This document shows positions 43,858 to 51,775 of a stretch of 64,000 nucleotides of DNA, one piece after another. Both the position numbers and the translations under genes were made by a program. This stretch comes from Sphingomonas sp. CL5.1 (GTDB taxonomy: Bacteria; Pseudomonadota; Alphaproteobacteria; Sphingomonadales; Sphingomonadaceae): assembly GCF_013344685.1 (NCBI RefSeq), contig NZ_CP050137.1, forward strand, positions 1,554,001 to 1,618,000, given 5' to 3'. Under the pieces are notes generated by a model that was given only the letters and a program-made list of their open reading frames with translations, made no database searches and was not told the DNA's origin. How positions within the stretch are numbered: the stretch's first letter is position 1; each line of letters begins with the position of its first letter.

Positions 43858-44910
43858 TCAGGCGGCGGCCGCCTTCCGCGCCAGCCGCCGCCGCGCGACG
43901 AGGCCCGCGGCGGCCGCGCCGAACAGCAGGATCATCGGCGGGGCGGGAACCGGCGTGGGGTTGCCGCTGCTCGATCCGCTGCTGCCGTGATGGCCGCCGT
44001 TCGAGGACCAGCCCCCGTTCGAGGACCAGCCGCCATTGGACGACCAGCCGCCGTTCGAGGACCAGCCCTTCGAGCTGGAGCCATAGGACGAGCTGGACGT
44101 GGACGAGGAGGTCGAGCTGCTCGACCCGTTCGAGCTGGAGCTTGACGAGGTCGAGGTCGAGACGTTGCCGCTCGAGCTGGACGAGGTCGAGGTGGACGAG
44201 GAGACATTGCCGCTCGACGACGAGGAGGTGGACGACGACACGTTCCCGCTGGACGAGGACGAGACGTTGCCGCTCGACGAGGAGGTGCTGCTCACGTTGC
44301 CGCTGGAGGACGTGCTGCTGACATTGCCGCTGGAGGACGTGCTGCTGACATTGCCGCTCGACGTGGACGAGGTGCTGCTGACCCCGCCGGTCGAGGTGGA
44401 TGACGAGGTGGACGAGCCGCCCGACGACGAGGAGACGTTGCCGCTCGACCCGCCCGACGAGGTCGAGCTGGAGGTCGATCCGCCGCTGGTGCTGGAGGTG
44501 GACGACACCACGATCCCGCTCGATCCGCCGCCGCTGCCGCCGAAGAAGCCGCCGGCGAAGAACCCGCCGCCGCCGAAGCCGCCGCCCCAGCCGCCGCCAA
44601 TCACGGCCGGCGGCGCGGCCGGGCCGGTGCTCGCCAGCATCTCCGGCGCGGGGGGCAGCGGCACCGGGGGCGACTGGGTGGAGACGGTGACGACGGTCGG
44701 CGCGCAGGTCGGCATCGGCGGCGTCTTGACCCGCGTGCGCGCGGCGACGCGCTGCACCGGGCGGCGCTTGACCGGCTTGGCGGCGACCTTCTTCTTGCTG
44801 AATTCGGTGCGCGGCTTGGCGTTTTCAGCCACATGCACCGCGCCGCCGCCGATCACGGCTCCGCCGGCGGTAAACGCCGCGAGTTTCGCCAAGGCCATCC
44901 GCACAGACAT
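43858..44910 (-). CDS. exported Ser/Gly repeat protein with VPAPP C-terminal anchor
   Basis: A 350-residue low-complexity envelope protein. The N terminus has a hydrophobic segment (AKLAAFTAGGAVIGGGAV), then a Lys/Arg/Pro tract, a Gly/Phe-rich block (GGGWGGGFGGGGFFAGGFF) and about 150 residues of Ser/Thr with repeats of the form SSGNVSSTS. Four tandem WSSNGG units (DNA 43997-44068) and GHHGSSG precede a C-terminal sorting signal: NPTPVPAPPMILLFGAAAAGLVARRRLARK, proline motif, hydrophobic helix and basic tail. It resembles PEP-CTERM/VPAPP-type anchors. The Ser-rich body is likely glycosylated, as in stalk- or adhesin-like proteins. Sequence repeats could slip and vary in number. Confidence 0.75.
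   Translation of the reverse strand: MSVRMALAKLAAFTAGGAVIGGGAVHVAENAKPRTEFSKKKVAAKPVKRRPVQRVAARTRVKTPPMPTCAPTVVTVSTQSPPVPLPPAPEMLASTGPAAPPAVIGGGWGGGFGGGGFFAGGFFGGSGGGSSGIVVSSTSSTSGGSTSSSTSSGGSSGNVSSSSGGSSTSSSTSTGGVSSTSSTSSGNVSSTSSSGNVSSTSSSGNVSSTSSSSGNVSSSSSGNVSSSTSSSSSGNVSSSTSTSSSSSGNVSTSTSSSSSSNGSSSSTSSSTSSSSYGSSSKGWSSNGGWSSNGGWSSNGGWSSNGGHHGSSGSSSGNPTPVPAPPMILLFGAAAAGLVARRRLARKAAAA
43997..44068 (-). repeat. four tandem 18-bp units encoding WSSNGG
   Basis: Four near-identical 18-base units (form CCGTTCGAGGACCAGCC plus one base) lie head to tail inside the Ser/Gly repeat gene and code for WSSNGG four times. Because the unit is a multiple of three, gain or loss keeps the frame. Confidence 0.7.
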
Positions 44911-45275
44911 GATTCATTCTCTCTAGTCTTTGTCGGCGATAACTCCCGCCGCCATTCCCAACGCGCGTCGCATTGCCGCTAGCCGACAAGTGCAAAGCAA
45001 AGGTTTAAGTGCAAGTTCGTTTACCACGATTGCGCGTGCCGGAACGCAACACTAGCCGGGAAACGCGCGTGCCGGCGCCGCTTCGTTTCATTACGAGACA
45101 GTATCTATCGCCACCGGCGGCGCCGGTTCAGCGCCGAGAAAGGCGAAGCGGGTCAAGAAGATGATCCACAGGCCCCGGTTCGTGATCGCTTGTTTGCGCT
45201 CCCGCACCCGACTATAGGCGCGCTTCGGACGGTGTACGGCGTGCGAGAACGCCGGCACGGGGCGGGAGAAGGTCG
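44911..45275. other. 365-bp intergenic region upstream of dksA
   Basis: Between the divergent Ser/Gly repeat gene and dksA. It is locally less GC-rich around 44985-45030 (AAAGGTTTAAGTGCAAGTTCG), a likely promoter zone for either side. No tRNA or clear small RNA was found. A minus-strand frame at 45091-45288 runs through it, but its N-terminal half overlaps dksA and I could not support it. Confidence 0.4.
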
Positions 45276-45737
45276 ATGGCGACGGCATACGATCGAACTG
45301 GACAGGGCGACCATGGTCGCGAGGCCGCCAACGACGGGGACGGCTACCGGCCGCGTCCCGACGAACCCTTCATGTGCGAACGGCAGCAGGAGTATTTCCG
45401 TGCCAAGCTGCTCGACTGGAAGGAGGCGATCCTGCGTGAGGCGCAAGGCACGCTCTCGCAATTGCAGGTCGATTCGCTGCGCGAGGCCGACCTCAACGAT
45501 CGCGCCTCGAGCGAGACGGACTGGTCGATCGAGCTGCGCACCCGCGATCGCCAGCGCAAGCTGATCGCCAAGATCGACGCGGCGTTGCGCCGGATCGACG
45601 ACGGCGAATATGGCTATTGCGAAGTGACCGGCGAGCCGATTAGCCTCGGCCGGTTGGAAGCGCGGCCGATCGCGACCATGACCGTCGAGGCGCAGGAGCG
45701 CCACGAGCGGCAGGAAAAGGTCTCGCGCGAGGATTAA
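45276..45737 (+). CDS. dksA: RNA polymerase-binding transcription factor DksA, reduced-cysteine type
   Basis: A 153-residue DksA/TraR protein that enters the RNA polymerase secondary channel and, with ppGpp, adjusts rRNA and amino-acid promoters. The coiled coil runs from about residue 35 to 90 and carries the tip DRASSETDWSIELRTRDRQRKL. The globular part is DDGEYGYCEVTGEPISLGRLEARPIATMT. Where E. coli has four zinc cysteines, this protein has Cys, Thr, Thr and Ala, so it cannot bind zinc in the usual way. Zinc-free DksA proteins of this kind are known from Rhodobacter and Pseudomonas (DksA2). A CtrA-like box overlaps its stop codon. Confidence 0.92.
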   Translation: MATAYDRTGQGDHGREAANDGDGYRPRPDEPFMCERQQEYFRAKLLDWKEAILREAQGTLSQLQVDSLREADLNDRASSETDWSIELRTRDRQRKLIAKIDAALRRIDDGEYGYCEVTGEPISLGRLEARPIATMTVEAQERHERQEKVSRED

Positions 45738-45749
45738 GGATTTGTTAGC
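45734..45749 (+). promoter_or_regulatory. CtrA-like box TTAA-N7-TTAGC
   Basis: TTAA at 45734-45737, seven bases, TTAG at 45745-45748 then C. One mismatch from the CtrA consensus TTAA-N7-TTAAC. It overlaps the dksA stop codon and lies about 50 bases upstream of the PilZ start, at promoter distance. Confidence 0.45.
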
Positions 45750-45797
45750 CCGTGCGCGTTCCGGTTTGGCAATATCTGGCGGCTTATTGAGGTGTCG

Positions 45798-46121
45798 ATG
45801 AAGCATCTCGACACAGGCGCCTTCGCCGATGCGGCTCCGCTGGACGGGCAGGGGCGCGGGCGCGAAAGCGTGTCGTTCAACGCGCGGCTGCGGGTTGGCG
45901 ATGCGAAGCGCGCGGCGAAGGTGCGCATCCGCAACGTCTCGCCCGGCGGGCTGATGGCGGAGGTGCCACGTCCCCTCGCGCCCGACGCGGCGGTGGAGAT
46001 CGAGTTGGCCGGGATCGGCTGGGTCGCCGGCCGCGTCGCCTGGCAGATCGAGGGGCGCGTCGGTGTCGCCTTCGACAGCGAGATCGATCCGCGCCGGTTG
46101 CAGCCGGCCGCCGACGCCTGA
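45798..46121 (+). CDS. PilZ domain protein
   Basis: A 107-residue c-di-GMP-binding PilZ domain: the RxxxR-type stretch SFNARLRVGDAKRAAKVRIRN and the core NVSPGGLMAEVP (residues about 46-57), with closing VAWQIEGRVGVAFDSEIDP. The ATG at 45798 is preferred to a GTG six bases earlier because TTGAGG sits five bases before the ATG. A CtrA-like box lies upstream. A second PilZ gene is at 38.5 kb; the two differ clearly in sequence. Confidence 0.82.
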   Translation: MKHLDTGAFADAAPLDGQGRGRESVSFNARLRVGDAKRAAKVRIRNVSPGGLMAEVPRPLAPDAAVEIELAGIGWVAGRVAWQIEGRVGVAFDSEIDPRRLQPAADA

Positions 46122-46142
46122 CTCCCGCGCGCGGCGCGGGAG
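46122..46142. terminator. hairpin between convergent PilZ and MarR genes
   Basis: CTCCCGCGC (46122-46130) pairs perfectly with GCGCGGGAG (46134-46142) around a 3-base loop, starting right after the PilZ stop codon. Bidirectional position between convergent genes; no T-run. Confidence 0.6.
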
Positions 46143-46158
46143 CGCCGGCCGGCCCCCT

Positions 46159-46659
46159 CTATCGTGTCGTGCCGTTCGCCGATGCGTCGTCGCCGGCGTC
46201 GCGGCCCAGCTCGTCGACGATCTTCTCGAGCAGGTGGATCAGCAGCGGCTTGTGGAACTCGCCGACGATCTCGTCGAGGATGCGATCGTGCGCCTCGGCG
46301 TGGACGACCAGCTTCTGGAGATAGTTCTTGCCCGCCGGCGTCAGGTTCAGGTGATAGGCGCGGCGATCGAGCTTCGAGCGGTCGCGCGAGATGAAGCCGT
46401 GCTTCTCCAGGCTCTTGAGCGCGGGCGTCAGCGTCGATTTGTCGCGGCCGGTGGCATAGCTCAGCGCGGTCTGGTTGAGGCCCGGATTCTCGTTGATCAC
46501 CGAAAGGATCGCGAAATGGCCGGGGCTCAGGTCCGCCTCGCCGACGCGCTTGGCGAACGCCTGGAAGGAGACGTCCTGCGCGCGCCGGAGCTGGAAGCCG
46601 ATATAATCTTTCAGCGGTCCCAAATCTTCATTGCCTCCCTGGCCGCGGCATCGCCGCAT
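46159..46659 (-). CDS. MarR-family transcriptional regulator
   Basis: Up to 166 residues. The winged helix is clear: DLSPGHFAILSVINENPGLNQTALSYATGRDKSTLTPALKSLEKHGFISRDRSKLDRRAYHLNLTPAGKNYL, with the wing RSKLDRRAYHL. The start is uncertain: the ATG at 46659 has no ribosome site, whereas a TTG at 46623 follows GGAGG at 10 bases. It lies 12 bases downstream of the alpha-hydroxy-acid dehydrogenase and so is in its operon. MarR proteins often sense aromatic acids or their CoA esters; a palindrome in the upstream divergent promoter (47881-47898) is its likely operator. Confidence 0.87.
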   Translation of the reverse strand: MRRCRGQGGNEDLGPLKDYIGFQLRRAQDVSFQAFAKRVGEADLSPGHFAILSVINENPGLNQTALSYATGRDKSTLTPALKSLEKHGFISRDRSKLDRRAYHLNLTPAGKNYLQKLVVHAEAHDRILDEIVGEFHKPLLIHLLEKIVDELGRDAGDDASANGTTR

Positions 46660-46671
46660 CGGATATAAGAG

Positions 46672-47850
46672 TCACGCGCCCGGCCCTCCACAAGAATCGC
46701 CCGGCCGGTGCAGCAGCGCGCCGTCGATCTCCGTGATCCGGCGGCATCCCGATTGCGTCATCGCGCGATCGAGTTCGTCATGGAGCAGCGCGATCAGCGC
46801 CGTCGGACCCCGCGCGCCGCCCAATGCCGCGACCGCATGGAGGAAGGCGCGGCCGAGCAGCACGAAATCCGCGCCGGATGCGAGGCAGCGCATGATATCC
46901 TCGCCGCCGCGCACGCCGCCGTCGACGATCAGCGGCACCGCGCCGCCGACTGCCGCGCGGATCGGCGCGATCATCTCGACCGGCGCGGGGGCGGCGTCGA
47001 GCTGGCGGCCGCCGTGGTTCGAGATGCCGATCGCGTCCACGCCCAGCGCCGCCGCGCGCCGCGCATCGTCGGGATGCAGCACGCCCTTCAGCACCAGCTT
47101 GCGCGGCCAGCGCTCGCGGATGCGCGCCAGCAGCTCCCAGTCGAGCCGCGCCGAGCTTTGCCCGGCCATCAATTCGGCGAGCGAGCCGGTGGAGCTGCCC
47201 GGCGGCGAATAGGCTTCGAGGTTGGCGAAGCGCGGCGCGCCGCCGGTCGCCATCGCCAGCGCCCAGCGGGGGTGGCGCAGCAGGTCGAGCGCCATGCCGG
47301 GGCCGGGGCGCAATGGCAGCGTGAAGCGGTTGCGCAGGTCGCGCAGCCTCTTGCCCGGCGCCGGCACGTCGGCGGTGACGACCAGCACCGGATAGCCGGC
47401 CGCCGCCGCGCGGCGCAGCAGGTCGTCGGTGATCCCCGGATCGCGCCCGACATAGAGCTGGAACCAGCTCTCCGGCGCGGCCTCGGCGATCGTCTCCAGC
47501 GCGGTGGTGCCGGCGGTCGACAGCGCATAGCCGATGCCGGCCGTGGCGGCGGCGCGGGCGAGGGCGAGGTCGGTGCCCGGCGCGACCAGGTTGGCCATGC
47601 CGATCGGCGCCACCCCGAGCGGCATGGCGTAGCGCCGGCCGAGCAATGCGGTCGAAAGGTCGCGCGTCGTCGCCCCGGTCAGCACGCGCGGGACGAGGCG
47701 GATCGCGTCGAGCGCGGCGGCGTTGCGGGCGAGCGCGCTCTCGCGGAGCGCGCCGCCGTCGACGAAGTCGAACGCGAAGCGCGGCAGGCGACGTCGCGCC
47801 AGCGCGCGCATCGCCTCGAAATCGCACGGAATGTCGCCGGTCCCCGTCAT
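46672..47850 (-). CDS. FMN-dependent alpha-hydroxy-acid dehydrogenase
   Basis: A 392-residue flavoenzyme of the L-lactate dehydrogenase/glycolate oxidase/mandelate dehydrogenase family, oxidising an (S)-2-hydroxy acid to the 2-oxo acid. The catalytic His and substrate Arg are in GISNHGGRQLDAAPA; FMN phosphate binding is in DGGVRGGEDIMRCLASGADFVLLGR, and the N-terminal barrel entry FDFVDGGALRESALARN is typical. The start ATG 47850 (MTGTGDIPCD) is used; an ATG at 47889 would lie inside the presumed operator. A benzoylformate-decarboxylase-like enzyme 2 kb away makes mandelate or a ring-substituted mandelate an attractive substrate, but L-lactate cannot be excluded. Confidence 0.85.
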   Translation of the reverse strand: MTGTGDIPCDFEAMRALARRRLPRFAFDFVDGGALRESALARNAAALDAIRLVPRVLTGATTRDLSTALLGRRYAMPLGVAPIGMANLVAPGTDLALARAAATAGIGYALSTAGTTALETIAEAAPESWFQLYVGRDPGITDDLLRRAAAAGYPVLVVTADVPAPGKRLRDLRNRFTLPLRPGPGMALDLLRHPRWALAMATGGAPRFANLEAYSPPGSSTGSLAELMAGQSSARLDWELLARIRERWPRKLVLKGVLHPDDARRAAALGVDAIGISNHGGRQLDAAPAPVEMIAPIRAAVGGAVPLIVDGGVRGGEDIMRCLASGADFVLLGRAFLHAVAALGGARGPTALIALLHDELDRAMTQSGCRRITEIDGALLHRPGDSCGGPGA

Positions 47851-47879
47851 CGCGGCCGGCTTACCGCGCAACAACGGGC

Positions 47880-47910
47880 TTGACAACATGGTTTGTCATC
47901 CAACTATATA
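47880..47910 (+). promoter_or_regulatory. sigma-70-type promoter with overlapping MarR-type operator
   Basis: TTGACA (47880-47885) and a -10-like ACTATA/TATATA around 47903-47910, 17-19 bases apart, precede the PQQ dehydrogenase gene. An inverted repeat TGACAA (47881-47886), six bases, TTGTCA (47893-47898) overlaps the -35 hexamer, the usual geometry for MarR repression. Both sides of this divergent gap would be affected. Confidence 0.6.
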
Positions 47911-47939
47911 TTGGCGGAGTTCAGAAGAGGGAGAGGCGC

Positions 47940-49877
47940 ATGGCCGCCGCTGTTAACGGTAGGAACGGGCACGGATTCGCCCCGCGATGGTTGCTGGCCT
48001 CGACCACCGGGCTGGTGCTGGCCGCCACGCCGCTGATGCTGCTCGGCTGCGGCAATTCGAGCGGTCAGGCGGAGAATCCCGGCGGCGGCGCGGCGGAGGT
48101 CTCGGCCGGCGGCGAGTTGAGCGGCGGGCGGCCGAAGTTCGGCCCGCCGCCGGGGATGAAATTGTTCGAGGACAATTGCGCCGCCTGCCACACCGAAAAG
48201 GGCATGGAGATGGGCGGCCGCGCGATCCCGAACCTCGCGACGCTGCATTCCATGTCGCCCGAGCGCATCTTCGACGTGATGCTCAACGGCATGATGAAGG
48301 AGCAGGCGGCGGGGCTGGATCGCGTGCAGAAGAAGCAGGTGGCCGAATTCCTCGGCGGCCGGCCAATGATGGACGCCGCCGGCACCGACGTGAAGGCGAT
48401 GAAGAACCTGTGCAAAGCGAACCCGGAGTTCGCGTTGCGCGCGGACGACTGGAACGGCTGGAGCCCCTCGCCCGACAACACGCGCTTCCAGAATGCCGGC
48501 GGCCTCGCGGCGGGCGACGTGCCGAAGCTCAAGCTCAAATGGGCGTTCGGCGTGCCGCAGGGCGCCAGCCTGTTCTCGCAGCCGGCGGCGGCGGGCGGGC
48601 GGCTGTTCTTCGGCGGCGACAACGGCACCGTCTATGGCATCGACGCCGATACGGGCTGCGCCTATTGGTCGTATCACGCCGACGGCGGGGTGCGCACCGC
48701 GCCGGTGGTGCAGCCGGTGACCGGCCAGAAGGAGAAGTTCGCGGTCATCTTCGCCAGCCAGTCCGGCACCGTCTTCGCGGTCGGCGCGCGGACCGGCGAG
48801 TTGCTGTGGAAGATGAAGCCGTCGAGCGATCCGCACGGCCTCACCGGCTCGATCGCGGCTTATGGCGGGCGCGTCTATGTGCCCTTCACCGGCACCGAGA
48901 CGCTGGCCGGCGCCAACCCGAAATACGAATGCTGCAAGTCGAGCGGCGGGGTCGCCTCGATCGACGCGAGCAGCGGGAGGCTCGTGTGGTACGCCTCGAC
49001 CATCCAGGAGCCGATCGTCTCGCGCGGCAGGAATGAGGTCGGCGTGGCGATGTGGGGGCCGTCCGGCGCGAGCGTGTGGAACACGCCGACCGTCGATGCG
49101 AAGCGCAAGCTGGTCTATGTCGGCACCGGCAACAGCTATAACGAGCCGGCCGCCGCCACCTCGGATTCGATCGTCGCGCTCGATCTGGAGACGGGCAAGA
49201 TCCGCTGGCATCATCAGGAGATCGCCGGCGACGCCTTCGCGCTCGGCTGCCCGGATACCGCGCCGGCCGGCAACCATTGCCCGACGAAGATCGGGCCGGA
49301 CTGGGATTTCGGCGGCTCGTCGGTGATCCTGAAGTCGTTGCCGAACGGCAAGGACGTGCTGATCGGCGCGGGCAAGGCCGGCATCGCCGTGGCGGTCGAT
49401 CCCGACCAGCAGGGCAAGGTCGTGTGGCGCACGAAGCTGTTCACGGATAAGCCGCCGACCGCCGACGGCCTCGTCATCTTCGGCGGCGGCGCGGACAGCC
49501 GCTACGTCTATTATCCGCTCCAGCGGCCGGGCGGCGGGCTGACCGCGCTCGATCTCGCCACCGGCAAGCCGGCGTGGACCACGCCGATGCGCGCCGACGG
49601 GCGCGGCCAGATCGGCCCGGCGAGCGTGATGCCCGGCATCGTCTTCACCGGCGGCTGGGACGGCGTGCTGCGCGCGGTCGATCCCGCCGGGAAGGTGGTG
49701 TGGACGTTCGACACGAAGCGCGATTTCCAGACGGTCAACGGCATTCCCGGCAAGGGCGGCTCGCTCGGCCAGTCCGGCGCGGTGGTGGCGAACGGGCGGC
49801 TCTATGTCGCGTCGGGCTATGTCGGGATGCAGAACGGCTCGGCCGGCAACGTCATCCTCGCCTTCGCCCCGAAGTAA
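47940..49877 (+). CDS. PQQ/cytochrome c alcohol dehydrogenase lipoprotein, PVADH-like
   Basis: A 645-residue envelope quinohaemoprotein. The signal peptide ends in a lipobox LLGC (Cys37), so it is probably lipid-anchored. A cytochrome c domain follows, with CAACH (Cys80, Cys83, His84), then a PQQ-binding beta-propeller from about residue 160 to the end, with repeated W-motifs (GCAYWSYHADGG, GELLWKMKPSS, GKVVWTFDTKRD). Cytochrome first, propeller second is the order in polyvinyl-alcohol dehydrogenase, not in the usual quinohaemoprotein alcohol dehydrogenases. It should oxidise an alcohol and pass electrons via haem to the chain. Divergent from the hydroxy-acid dehydrogenase; ends at a strong terminator. 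Confidence 0.87.
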   Translation: MAAAVNGRNGHGFAPRWLLASTTGLVLAATPLMLLGCGNSSGQAENPGGGAAEVSAGGELSGGRPKFGPPPGMKLFEDNCAACHTEKGMEMGGRAIPNLATLHSMSPERIFDVMLNGMMKEQAAGLDRVQKKQVAEFLGGRPMMDAAGTDVKAMKNLCKANPEFALRADDWNGWSPSPDNTRFQNAGGLAAGDVPKLKLKWAFGVPQGASLFSQPAAAGGRLFFGGDNGTVYGIDADTGCAYWSYHADGGVRTAPVVQPVTGQKEKFAVIFASQSGTVFAVGARTGELLWKMKPSSDPHGLTGSIAAYGGRVYVPFTGTETLAGANPKYECCKSSGGVASIDASSGRLVWYASTIQEPIVSRGRNEVGVAMWGPSGASVWNTPTVDAKRKLVYVGTGNSYNEPAAATSDSIVALDLETGKIRWHHQEIAGDAFALGCPDTAPAGNHCPTKIGPDWDFGGSSVILKSLPNGKDVLIGAGKAGIAVAVDPDQQGKVVWRTKLFTDKPPTADGLVIFGGGADSRYVYYPLQRPGGGLTALDLATGKPAWTTPMRADGRGQIGPASVMPGIVFTGGWDGVLRAVDPAGKVVWTFDTKRDFQTVNGIPGKGGSLGQSGAVVANGRLYVASGYVGMQNGSAGNVILAFAPK

Positions 49878-49893
49878 GACAGCTCTCCGACCT

Positions 49894-49935
49894 CGGCCCC
49901 GCCAGCCTTTCCGGGCCGGCGGGGCCGTTTTTTTT
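49894..49935 (+). terminator. strong rho-independent terminator
   Basis: CGGCCCCGCC (49894-49903) pairs with GGCGGGGCCG (49918-49927), followed by eight T residues (49928-49935), 16 bases after the PQQ dehydrogenase stop. Confidence 0.92.
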
Positions 49936-49957
49936 GCCAGTCGAACGAAAGGCGGGA

Positions 49958-49992
49958 AAAGAAACCCCGCGCGCCCTTGCGGGCACGCGGGG
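49958..49992 (-). terminator. terminator of the minus-strand ThDP enzyme operon
   Basis: CCCCGCGCGCCC (49965-49976) pairs with GGGCACGCGGGG (49981-49992) around a 4-base loop; on the minus strand it is followed by TTTCTTTTCC. It lies 28 bases after the stop of the ThDP enzyme. Confidence 0.8.
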
Positions 49993-50020
49993 GAGGTTCC
50001 TCACATGGAGGGGGACCCGA

Positions 50021-51730
50021 TCAGCCGCGCGGCAGCCATATGTCGAGCACCGCGCAGCGGCCTTCCTCGCGCACGACGCGCAGCCCCTCGGCCAGCGCCG
50101 CGTCCACGTCGGACACTTCCTTCACCGCGCGCGCGTAGGCGCCGCCCGCCGCCGCCGCGATGCCGGCATAGTCCGGCGGCGGATCGAAATTGACGTCGAG
50201 GTCGGCGGTGTTCGCGGCATAGCCCGCCGGATGCACCGCCAGCGCGGAGAAGCGTGGCGCCTTCCACCCGCGGTTGTTGAGCACGATGTGCAGGAACGGC
50301 GCCTTGTAATGCCGCGCCATCCAGTGAACCGACGAGGGGATCGAGAACATGTACGATCCGTCGCCGGTCACCGCGACCACCGTCTTGTCCGGCGCGGCGA
50401 GCTTGGCGCCGATCGCCGCCCCGCCGTTCCACCCGAGCGACCCGCCGCCGCTGGCGAAGAACGTCCCCGGCTCGTCCGGCGCGATATGGTCGAGGATCTC
50501 GGGATAGTTGGTGATCCCCTCGTTCAGCACGATGCTGTCCTTGCCCAGCATCGTGCGCAGCCGTGCCATGACATATTCGGTGGTGAGATGCTCGGCCGGC
50601 TTCGCCCGCTCGGCGAGCCACGCGCCGCGCCGCTGGTGCAGGCCGGCATAATGCGCGCGCCGCTCCGCCACCACGTCCATGTCGAGGGCGAGCGCCGCCG
50701 CGCGCCGGTTGAGCTGGCGCAGCGCGGTCGCCGCGTCGGCGCGGAACGACTGGACGGCGGGGATGTACCACAAGGGCATCGACGCCTTCAGCGGATCGAC
50801 GTCGATATGGAAGATCGTCGCATCCGCGCGCGGTCGGCTGACGGTGGGGATCCACGGCACGTCGCTGTCGAGCACCAGCACCACGTCCGCCTCGGCCAGC
50901 ACCGGATTCTGGAACGGATGGTTCCAGTGGCTGCCCTGATAGAGCGGGTTGCTGTGCGGGAAGTTGAGCGCGCTCGGCACCGATTCGAGCAGACCGACGC
51001 CCAGCGCCTCGCAGAAGCGCACCAGCTCGCCCAGCGCCTCCGGGTTGCGCCCGGCGAAGGAGGTGACGACGATCGGCCGTCGCGCCCCGGCGATCGCGGA
51101 GAGGATCGCGTCCACCCCCTCGGCGGTCAGCGCGCCGGGCTGCACCGGCCGCCAGTGCGCCATGTCGATCGCGACCGGCGTCACCTCCTCCTCCATCACC
51201 TCGCGCGCGCCGACCAGATAGACCGGCCCCTTGGGGTCGCTGGTGGCGAACTGCATGGCGCGGTGGACGATCTGCTTGACGTTCGTGCCAGTGCGGAACT
51301 CATTGTCGTATTTCATATATTCGCGGACGATGCCGCGCTGGTCGTACACGTCCTGGATCCACTGGATGAACTCGTTGCGGCTGCCCTTCAGCTCGCCGTC
51401 CTGCGTGAAGGGCGAGAGGCCGGCGAAGATCAGCACCGGCGACCGCCCCTTGGCCGCGTTGTGCACCGCGCCCGCCAGCGACTGCGTGCCGCATTCGACG
51501 TGCACCACCACCGCCTGCGGCTTGCCGCTGACCTGCGCGAAGCCCTGCGCCGCCGACAGGCCGACCATCTCGAACGGGGCGGTGACGACCTTCGGGATCT
51601 TCCGCCCGTTCGCCCGCGCCTCCGCGATCGCCTCCACCAGCGCCGGGTGATCGCTGCCGAAATTGGCGAAGATATAAGAGACGCCCGCCTCCGTCAGTGC
51701 TTCGAGAAAGGCGGAGCTGGCTGTGTACAT
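50021..51730 (-). CDS. ThDP-dependent 2-oxo-acid decarboxylase, benzoylformate-decarboxylase-like
   Basis: A 569-residue thiamine-diphosphate enzyme. Glu54 in FEMVGLSAAQGFAQ is the ThDP-activating Glu; His77 in VVVHVECGTQSLAGA aligns with the active-site His70 of benzoylformate decarboxylase. The cofactor motif GDGSYMFSIPSS (456-467) is followed by NN (485-486). Likely converts an aryl glyoxylate to the aldehyde, or performs carboligation. Acetolactate-synthase-like and other members share the fold, so the exact substrate is open. Last gene of the operon DUF336-MFS-ALDH-ThDP, with AGGA eight bases before its ATG. Confidence 0.8.
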   Translation of the reverse strand: MYTASSAFLEALTEAGVSYIFANFGSDHPALVEAIAEARANGRKIPKVVTAPFEMVGLSAAQGFAQVSGKPQAVVVHVECGTQSLAGAVHNAAKGRSPVLIFAGLSPFTQDGELKGSRNEFIQWIQDVYDQRGIVREYMKYDNEFRTGTNVKQIVHRAMQFATSDPKGPVYLVGAREVMEEEVTPVAIDMAHWRPVQPGALTAEGVDAILSAIAGARRPIVVTSFAGRNPEALGELVRFCEALGVGLLESVPSALNFPHSNPLYQGSHWNHPFQNPVLAEADVVLVLDSDVPWIPTVSRPRADATIFHIDVDPLKASMPLWYIPAVQSFRADAATALRQLNRRAAALALDMDVVAERRAHYAGLHQRRGAWLAERAKPAEHLTTEYVMARLRTMLGKDSIVLNEGITNYPEILDHIAPDEPGTFFASGGGSLGWNGGAAIGAKLAAPDKTVVAVTGDGSYMFSIPSSVHWMARHYKAPFLHIVLNNRGWKAPRFSALAVHPAGYAANTADLDVNFDPPPDYAGIAAAAGGAYARAVKEVSDVDAALAEGLRVVREEGRCAVLDIWLPRG

Positions 51731-51775
51731 TGCGTGATTCCTGACGTGAATTTTGTGCGTAAGAAGGGCGGGCGC

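Noticed and set aside
43997..44360. Regular repeats that could be taken for a CRISPR array
   Set aside because: The units are contiguous, coding and in frame with a Ser/Gly repeat protein; there are no unique spacers and no cas genes.
45039..45070. GGAAC-type (EcfG) general-stress promoter in the dksA upstream region
   Set aside because: GGAAC occurs, but no CGTT-type -10 element stands at the required 16-17-base distance.
45091..45288. A 65-codon minus-strand frame in the dksA upstream region with a hydrophobic C-terminal part
   Set aside because: The N-terminal part overlaps dksA, and there is no convincing start or ribosome site.
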